NCBI GenBank assembly: GCA_964019055.1
Contig: OZ025211.1
Span: 6,029,835 to 6,093,834 of the forward strand
Source: Anthopleura xanthogrammica
Taxonomy: Eukaryota > Cnidaria > Anthozoa > Actiniaria > Actiniidae
Length of the DNA stretch: 64,000 nucleotides
Direction of reading: 5' to 3'
This document shows, piece after piece, positions 51,701-60,700 of the stretch. Made by a program: the position numbers and the translations under genes. Position 1 is the stretch's first letter. Every line of letters starts with the position of its first letter. The notes under the pieces are model-generated. The model worked only from the letters and a program-made list of their open reading frames with translations. It had not been told where the DNA came from and searched no databases.

Positions 51701-54700
51701 CCACTCTCTTTTATCGACCCTCTTCTATCCACCCTCTTCTATCCACCCTCTTCTATCCACCCTCTTCTATCCACCCTCTTCTATCCGCCCTTTTCTATCC
51801 ATCCTCTTCTATCCATCCTCTTCTATCCACCCTCTTCTATCCACCCTCTTCTATCCACCCTCTTCTATCCACCCCCTTCTATCTACCCTCTTCTATCCAC
51901 CCTCTTCTATCTACCCTCTTCTATCCACCCTCTTCTATCCACCCTCTTCTATCCACCCTCTTCTATCCATCCTCTTCTATCCACCCTCTTTTATCCACCC
52001 TCTTCTATCCACCCTTTTCTATTTACCTTGCTAGTTCTCAACATCTGATCCAGCAAAGGCATACCAAGCTTGAGAAACGTCTCAACGAAAATTCTTCCAA
52101 GCTACGATGAAAGAACGAAAACAATATTAATTGGACGCAGGATAAGCCTAAAACATAAAACGCAACCAGCTAAGAGATTTCGATTGAACTTAAAATCCCA
52201 ACCATTAATAGCGCGACCCAGACAATCCAGACCTGCGTCAAATCTGTTAGCTCGCGTACTTTTCCGCCAAAAACCTTAGAAATTTTGTATCGAATGCTCG
52301 TGGGGGAAAAAGCGCATGTTCTAAATAGCACCAATCATTTGTTCAGAGCTAACTTAGAGCATTAATCTGGAGATAGGGCAGTTTTCGTATGACTATGAAA
52401 AACTTACAGTACAGACCGCACCATGACATTCGGTACCGTGTCCGCGCCGCGCCGTAATCGGCGTCCCGTGTACCGTGACTTTTCAGACTCATACGAAATC
52501 TGCAATTGTGAAATCTGCAATTGCAACAGTAGGTTTTTCAAAACTGTCCTTGTATCAGCAAATGTACGGCGTCTCAAAACCCGACTGAGCAAGACTTGAA
52601 TCAGGTCTGTAAATATCATAGTAATGCTGAGTTGAGCTGATACCTTAAGAGCTGAACCCAAGACTTGTCTTTGATCAAAAGCCTAAGGAGTTAAACATAA
52701 GGAATTAGAAGATTGATTAAGGAACTAATGGTGGTGATGGTGAGTGATAATTGGCCAATGCAGCAAATGGTAAATCATTGGTCGAACCCCGTTAATACGG
52801 ACACCCAGGCGACCAGAGAAAACGGTTGTATTAATAGGACGTCCACATTAAGGGAGTTAATTTAAGTGTCCAGATAAGAGGGTGTTATATACAATGACTG
52901 TTGTAATCTTACTTTAACAAGGTTGATAAGAATGTGGAATTCTCTGACAATAATATTCAACTGAGTCAATCGTTCTTTCGCCTGGAAAAAAAAAATGCAA
53001 TTAAAGACAGTAGTATATTGTTTGTGTGAGCGTTGTGTGACGTGTTGGGTGTGGTATGGTTTCGGTGTATTATGTTCTGTTGTATGGTGTGGAATGCTAC
53101 ATATGAGTTGAAGGTGTGGTATGGTGTGGTGCGGTGTGGTGTGATGCGGGGTAGTGCGGTATGTGTGGTCTGTTGGTTGTGGTATGCTGTGTTGTGGTGT
53201 GGTGCATGCGGTGCGGTGTTGTATGATGCCGCGTGGGGTGTTTGTAACAGTGTTGTATGGTGTCATGTAATGTCGTAACGTGTCTTAGTGTACATTGCCA
53301 TGAAAGGCATTGCAACATCGTGATGTGGTCGTTGCGTGGCGTCGCTTGGTGTGGGGTGGCACGGTGTGATATGTTGTGCTGTAGTTAAGTATTACGCTAA
53401 CCTGTTCCACATTAGTTCGTTTCAAAGGTAATCCCTGTGTCTGTTTTAGATAGGCGATTAACTCTTCAAAGACAGCACGGTAAAATGAAGGTACCGTCGA
53501 TCTAAAGATAAACACATAAAAATATCTTTATTTCAGTGTCTAGTCGCGCTTTCGCATTTTCTTCATTACTTTCTTTTATGAAATGGAAAACTGATAAATG
53601 TACAAAAAACTTCATGTAACAATTCATATAACGCGTAAATAAAATCATTGTATTGTATTGTATCATTAATTTGGCCCACTTTCAGACACACTAACCGATT
53701 TATTCAATATTCTATGCACACAACGCTCAACTCACATGTTGCATGCATTCTTAGAGAACGTTGCGTGACGACCCTAAAAACGCTGCGGTGGAGACTAATA
53801 GAGCATAGGCGTATGACAGGAAAAGGTATAATAAGCGTGGCTCTTAATATGCTTTTGAATCACATTTCTCCTTTACATTGGGATTTTAGGTTGGGTTACT
53901 GACCTTGTAAGTGTTGGATATGCTTCAGATGCTGTGCACGTGTCATCCTCCATTAAATCAGTAAAAGCACCAGTAGATATTTCCTCAAGGGCCGTCATTG
54001 GGTCCTCCGAGAATGACAAGTAAAACCTGGAAAGACGAGAAGTTCAACAGGGATAGCGTTTGCATTGATTGATCAAGAACATTGTCCAAATTCGTCTTTT
54101 GAAAATTAAAAGAAAGACTGGCAATAGGTTCGTACCGTGTATGGCTTTGGACTGAATTTGGCGTCAGGAGATGGCAGAGCTACTTTATGTCTTCCTTAAA
54201 TTCAAAGCCACACACCTATACGAACGTAAGTGCATTCTCAGTCCTCCTTTGAATTTCCGAAAAGTTCAATTGCACAAGTAAATAAAGCTATGGATGACAA
54301 AAATAGTTCTTAGAACTTAAACCACCTTGTAGTAACCCAATATTGGGAGTCAAAACAAACTGTTTTCAGCTACTGTTCAGTAAAGACTCAAGGAAACTTA
54401 GTTGAAAGGACTGAGATGTGGTTGGGTTGTCGTGCCGTGCCGTGAACGTGCTCATACCTTAATAGATACTGTAGGGCCTCGTTGTATTTTGGTCCACTAT
54501 CTTTCTCGCCATTACACTTGATCCACTCTCGCTTTAGAAAACCTCCAGTCAGCTTAGCTGAAACAACCAATAAAATTAACAGTTTTCATTTGAATATATA
54601 TATGTATTATATATATATTGATGAAATAGAAAATGCGCGCGCGTGTTGTGTGTAGTTCTAAAGGTGCGGTAATACGAGCAACAAAATCGCGCAACTTGTC

Positions 54701-57700
54701 GCGCAACATTGTTGTGTTGCAAGATCCAGTGTGAATGTTGCTCGTATTACCACCTCGTGCAACAACACTCAACATTTTGTTGCGCGACTTTGTTCAGAAG
54801 TAAAAGCTGTTTCTACTCTCCCCAATTATGAAAAAATTGTCACACGCAGGGTGGTAATACGAGCAACTGCAACCTGCAATACAACAATCACTTCCCAAAA
54901 CTCAACCCACAACCCTAAGTGGCGCAAGTTTGCTACCAGTCTCCCTTTAAACTTGGTGAAGACTAACTGACGTAACACACGGTTAAATTTCTGCTACAAC
55001 CCTAAGTGGCGCAAGTTTGCTACCAGTCTCCCTTTAAACTTGGTGAAGACTAGCTGACGTCACACACGGTTAAATTTCTGCTACAACCCTAAGTGGCGCA
55101 AGTTTGCTACCAGTCTCCCTTTAAACTCGGTGAAGACTAGCTGACGTCACACACGGTTAAATTTCTGCTGCGGGTATTTACAAGTTAAAATCCTTACACG
55201 GTCAATCTAAAAGCTCTTTAATCACACGGGGGCCATGTTTATTCCCAAGAGATCAAAAACCTTTGTTTGGAATGTTCTGAAATGCCTCAAAACGAGGGCA
55301 AGGGGTCCCAAAGGATTCAAAACTTATTGTTTCAACCAATATGACCGCCGCGTGATTACAGCGAATGGACGGATGGCCCAACTAATACTTACCAATAGCT
55401 TTATTAATCTCTTCATTATCTGCCCTCTCACTCAACACCACTAATAGTTTGGTTAGTGTTAGAGCTGTAGCCATGTCTGTCATGGTATTGGAAAACTGTT
55501 CCAGGTAGTGGAATGATTGCCTTAATTAAAGATAAAAGATAAAGAAGTTAATATAAGAGAAGGGCGGGATCCCTGTGGTTAACGATCTTAGTTATTTTCC
55601 TATTACCGCTGTTTTCAATAGACCGCAGACCCGTGTGTATAGGCGTAGTCTCGTTTATAAGTGAATTATTCGAAGATAGTGGTAAAAAACGCTTAGATTT
55701 ATAAAATATTGTACGGTTCAACTGTACATTCTAGAGACTGCAGCTGGTGCAACTGCAAAGTGCCATCATGATAACTTCCTAAATATACAGCGCACATGCG
55801 GACATGATTATAGCTGCTAACTTTGTGTAACAAGGTTAGGAGAAAAAGGCCCGATTTGAGCAAAAAAAAGGCACGTCAAAATAATTGAAGACATAAAGGC
55901 CAACGAACTGAACTTCACAGAACTTACTTGAGTAGCTCTTGAAGTCCTGACTGAGTCAAATTGGAAAGCTTTGTGCGAGACGAGAGAACAGTCAGCGCTT
56001 TCTTCAATAACCCCTGGTTCTCGCTGCTAAGAAAACCACTCCTACACAGAGAAAAATGTTATTCAGCAAAGCTACCTCCATAAATATCTATGGAAGCGCA
56101 CATTTACATCGAGTGTCTGTGTTGTCTTATAATCATTCAGAATTTTCAAATCAAAACGAAGTAACTAGAGATCTGTTTTGTTTCATCACTCGTTGATGGT
56201 TTCCGTCTGGGACAACTGGCCTCGTCTTTGTGTTTATCAGCATCAGTCCCAACTCAGTCTCATAGTGATATGAATAAGACAAATGGAAACTGAGACATTG
56301 CTTTGTAATTTTTAACGCATATGTAGCGCATTTACTCCGAGTGCCAGTCTAGAGCAGATTTCGTATGTGTGAAACTCATGGCACATGGCACGGTTACGGC
56401 GCGGAGCGTACACGGCACGGAATGTCGAATGTTTTTACACACGGAACGGCACTGACACTGCCGTAAGTTTTTCATAAGCGTACGAAAACTGCTCTATCAG
56501 TAAAACCGTAGTCTGTGAACTTTAGTTATCAATACTATACAAGCTATATATGTGGGTATATATGGATCACCAAACGAACCAGGAAAAGAAAGTCTGCAAA
56601 CAACTGAACAGAAGATGGTAACATTGGGTCATGAGTGAAGCCTCTTCGGTGTTACACCCTGGTCCATCCATTATACCATCATTGTTGGCTAGCAACATCT
56701 GAAAACATGTAACATATCACGTGAGCTTATTATCCTTTGCTTTCGTTATATGGGCATGTTCATTCTTCCTTCGTTCGTCCTTCATACGTTTATTCATTCA
56801 TTCATTCATTCATTCATTCATTCTTTCTTTCTTCCTTCCTTCCTTCCTTCCTTCCTTCCTTCCTTCCTTCCTTCCTTCCTTCGTTCGTTCGTTCGTTCGT
56901 TCGTTCGTTCGTTCGTTCGTTCGTTCGTTCGTTCGTTCGTTCGTTCGTTCGTTCGTTCGTTCGTTCGTTCGTTCGTTCGTTCGTTCGTTCGTTCGTTCGT
57001 TCGTTCGTTCGTTCGTTCGTTCGTTCGTTCGTTCGTTCGTTCGTTCGTTCGTTCGTTCGTTCGTTCGTTCGTTCGTTCGTTCGTTCGTTCGTTCTTTCGT
57101 TCGTTCGTTCATCCTTCTATACATTGTTTATTAATTTATCTGTTCAATAGGTAAAATAGGTATCAATAGGTACAGTATATTACCTGAAAGAACGCACTGG
57201 TTGCTTCAAGATGTTCACATAATGCAGGTAGGAGTTCAACCATGAACTTAGCAACATCTTTGGCTGAGATACGTGAGAGATTCGAAAACCCAGCCTGGTT
57301 ATCATGACGCGACTGCAAAAACAAGTGAGTACAGGTTTATTTAACATGAAAGATATTGCTTTTCATGTTCCACCTCTCTTCCCTCCCTTCTTCATTACTC
57401 TCTTCTGGCTTCCCTTCCACCTATTTCCCCTCATTTATTCCTTCCATCCATCTCCTTCCTCCTCATTCTCTCTCACTCACTTTTCTTTCCATCTTCACTT
57501 GATCACCAAGTTATTCCATCGATCACTCAGTCCGACAAATCAGTCGGACTGAGTGATTGAATGTGAGAATTGAATGTGAGTGAATGTTGGGGGGGGGGGG
57601 GGGGGGTAGAAGATTTCCCCTTATATTTTGGTCCCGCAACCGACAGGGAAACTGATTGACAGGACTGAGTCACCAAGTCACAGGAATAACGACAACGTCG

Positions 57701-60700
57701 TCGTCCTTCCTTTATAGCCATACCTTGAGGAAAGATCTCCTTGAAGAGGCTGAAGCTGACAAGGAATGATTTAGCTTGCGAGATAAGTCATCCAATAGAA
57801 AATGAAGGTGAGGTGCCTGGATTTTAAGAATGGTTGTCTCCTGGAAGAAAAAAGCCCGCCAATATTTTTAAGGTCACAAAAGAAACCCTGTTAATTGTTG
57901 TATCACTAGGTATATTAAAAGGATGCACGGGGTGGGGAGAGGTCCGGGGTTCGTAAAGCTGTATCATGGTCAAGTAATATACCTCAGTGTTCATGTCGGA
58001 ATCCAGTACAGCACGGGACACAAAGCCACACTTGAGGAGATTAAACACATTCAAATCGAGTTCTCTGCGACAAAGATATATACAAGATCACATCAATAAT
58101 ACTGAAAATATATACTAAATAAGGGCTTCGTTTCCTATCTTTTTCAGTTTCCTTCTCAGTTTTTTCTTCTTTCTTTTTTCGTTCTTTCTTTCTTTCTTTC
58201 TCCCTCATTTTATCGTTTTATTTCCCTCTCCTTAGCTTTCTCTCATTCTCTTTTTCTTCTTTTTTTCTCTCTTACTTCTTTACGCCCGCTTTTCTTTCTT
58301 TCTTTCTTCCATCCATTACTACTTTCGTTCTTTTCTCTTCCTCTTCCCTCCTTTTCAGTTTGAAGACATATCCACACAACCCACCTGAGATACGGCCTGC
58401 ATTGTGACATGGAGAATGATGAAGTCTTATCTTTTCGTTTATCTTTTTCCACTACACTCATTGACGACGAGTCCAAATCTTTTTCATTTTCTTTGTCGGC
58501 AACCTAGGTGAGAATGGTATAAAGGATCGATAAGTAATCACCACCAACAAAAATCTAGAAGTATCAGTCTAGAATAATCACTGATGAGAAAGTTCAGAAT
58601 CATATACTAGCATGGTAAGGGAGGGAGGTGCAGTGGCACCTTTCATCTAGTCGAGGCATTGCATAGAGTGTTACGTCTATCTTCATTCCAGAGGTTTGAT
58701 CCACATTCTCCGGTTTTCCTCCCTTCGCAAAATCTAACAAGGTACTTTCCAATTCGATCTATGAGCTAGCCGTACCTTGATTCGGCACAAACAGGGTTCC
58801 CACTCATCAGGAAAAATAAAACTCCCTGACTTTTCTCTGACATTTCCCTGATCAAAACACATTTTTCACTGACCACACAGGGCACTTAATTTACAAAAAA
58901 TTATATTTATATTGTAGTTCATCTAAAGGAAGCCCAACTAAGAATTTCAAATCTAAAACCATTTTGCGAAGGCTGACAGAAATTCCCTTACTTTTCACTG
59001 ATTTTTGGGAAAACTGCGAAAATTCTCTGAACGAAATCAAAATTCCCTGACCTTGAAAAATATTCACTTGAAGTAAATGTTTGTCCCTGTATACGGTATC
59101 AGATTTGTGGTGTCAAATTTCATAGCTCCCTCTAAGGCGGACACTAAGAGCTGGCCCCAAAGGTGTCCGCCTTAGAGGGAGTTCACTGTAGTTCCAATTG
59201 TTCTTACCTTTTCGATGGATTCATCTAGCTTCTTTGTTTCATTCCTAAAGAGATAAAAGAAAGAACTGAAAAACTTTTGCTTTGATTGGTTGATATCGCG
59301 GACGCTTTTCCGCTTGGCTAAACAAAGATGATTTTCGGGGATCAATCACAGCGCAAAATGAGAAACGCCCGCGCTAGCCATGCGCCACTCTGCAAAACCC
59401 GCGATACCCACAATGCACTTTCCTCATGCGCGCGCAAGACGTCATAATCTGTAGGGTGACATCAGAATTTTTATTTTATTAGTGTTCGTTTGCGAATACA
59501 ATTCGGGAGGTTTTGTGGACTCTTACAAAGTTTCACGAGAAATCTTCTATCATGAATACGAAGCTACAAATCGTTTTGATAATATCGTGTGTAATATTTT
59601 TCGGTTTTGTTTCAGCGAGCAACGGCAAAATTCGTTCCCAATCGACAGGTAAATTACTTGATCGTTCACGGGGGAAAAACAATAGATTCTTTTCCCATTT
59701 CAAACTTCATGTCATTCGCTTGAGTATGAATACTTTTTTAGCGGTTGCGCATGAGAAGACACATGAATATGGACACAACTCAAAACAAAGAATCTTATTC
59801 TCAAGAGAATGACGCGTGGTCTGAAATGGGAAAACAATAAAAAGATGCATTTTTTTTACAATTAAGTTAAAAACGGACGTATTTCTGAAGCTGATATATA
59901 TTGATTTTACTTTTGCCCCTTTTCACACAAATATACGATCAAACTTTAACGATATTTTGTTCGAAATCGTTGTCAAATTCTTTTTCATTACTAATATAAA
60001 GGAATTGTGCTCCACTGTCGTCAACTGATAACAATCAACAAATAAGTTTTCGAGAATTTTTTCCCGAAAAAGATTTTCTCCAAGAAACAAACCAAGCAAC
60101 AAAAACACCTAATACTTAAATATTTTTTCCATACTTTCTTTTTCCCTTTCAACCATTTTATCGTTTATATTTTCATTCATTATCAACTTAGTCAGCTTTC
60201 TTTTGATTTTTTTCTTGCCTAGGTACTTTTCTAAAGGAGCCACGTGACTTTATCGCCAAGCAGACAGTTGTATCAATCATTACCCCAACAGGATCCTTGA
60301 TCATCGACTGTCGACACGAGAACCCAAAAACCCATGTTTCCCTGCTGTTTACACGTGTATTAGACAAGTCATTCCTTGATATCACCAAGAAGGAGAACAT
60401 TGTTCAGTTGGGACAGGTTTTCATGTTGAACGAGGTTAGCATTGATGATGATGGGTACTACATGTGTGCGAGGAAGGATGGAAATGGAAAGAGGAAGGTT
60501 GTGGTTGAAGTATTCGTCATGGAAGGTTAGTATATCTAATAATAACAGATGTACCAACAGTAAAGCAAAGGTAGTAGTTATAGTAGTAGTAGTAGCAGTA
60601 ACAGTAATAGAACTAGCAGTAGTCGTAGTAGCAGCAACTTTTACAGAAGCAACAGTAGTAGTTTAGCAATTCATTTTTTTCTGTCCACAGAAGAGAACAT

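Noticed and set aside
51467..52110. Three overlapping Leu/Ser/Phe/Pro frames
   Set aside because: 14-bp minisatellite; open in all plus frames.
56721..57154. Arg-Ser-Phe-Val and Asn-Glu-Arg-Thr repeat frames
   Set aside because: TTCG microsatellite translations.
59513..59551. Upstream extension of the nested gene beginning at 59513
   Set aside because: The first codon is TTG; ATG 59552 begins directly at the signal peptide.
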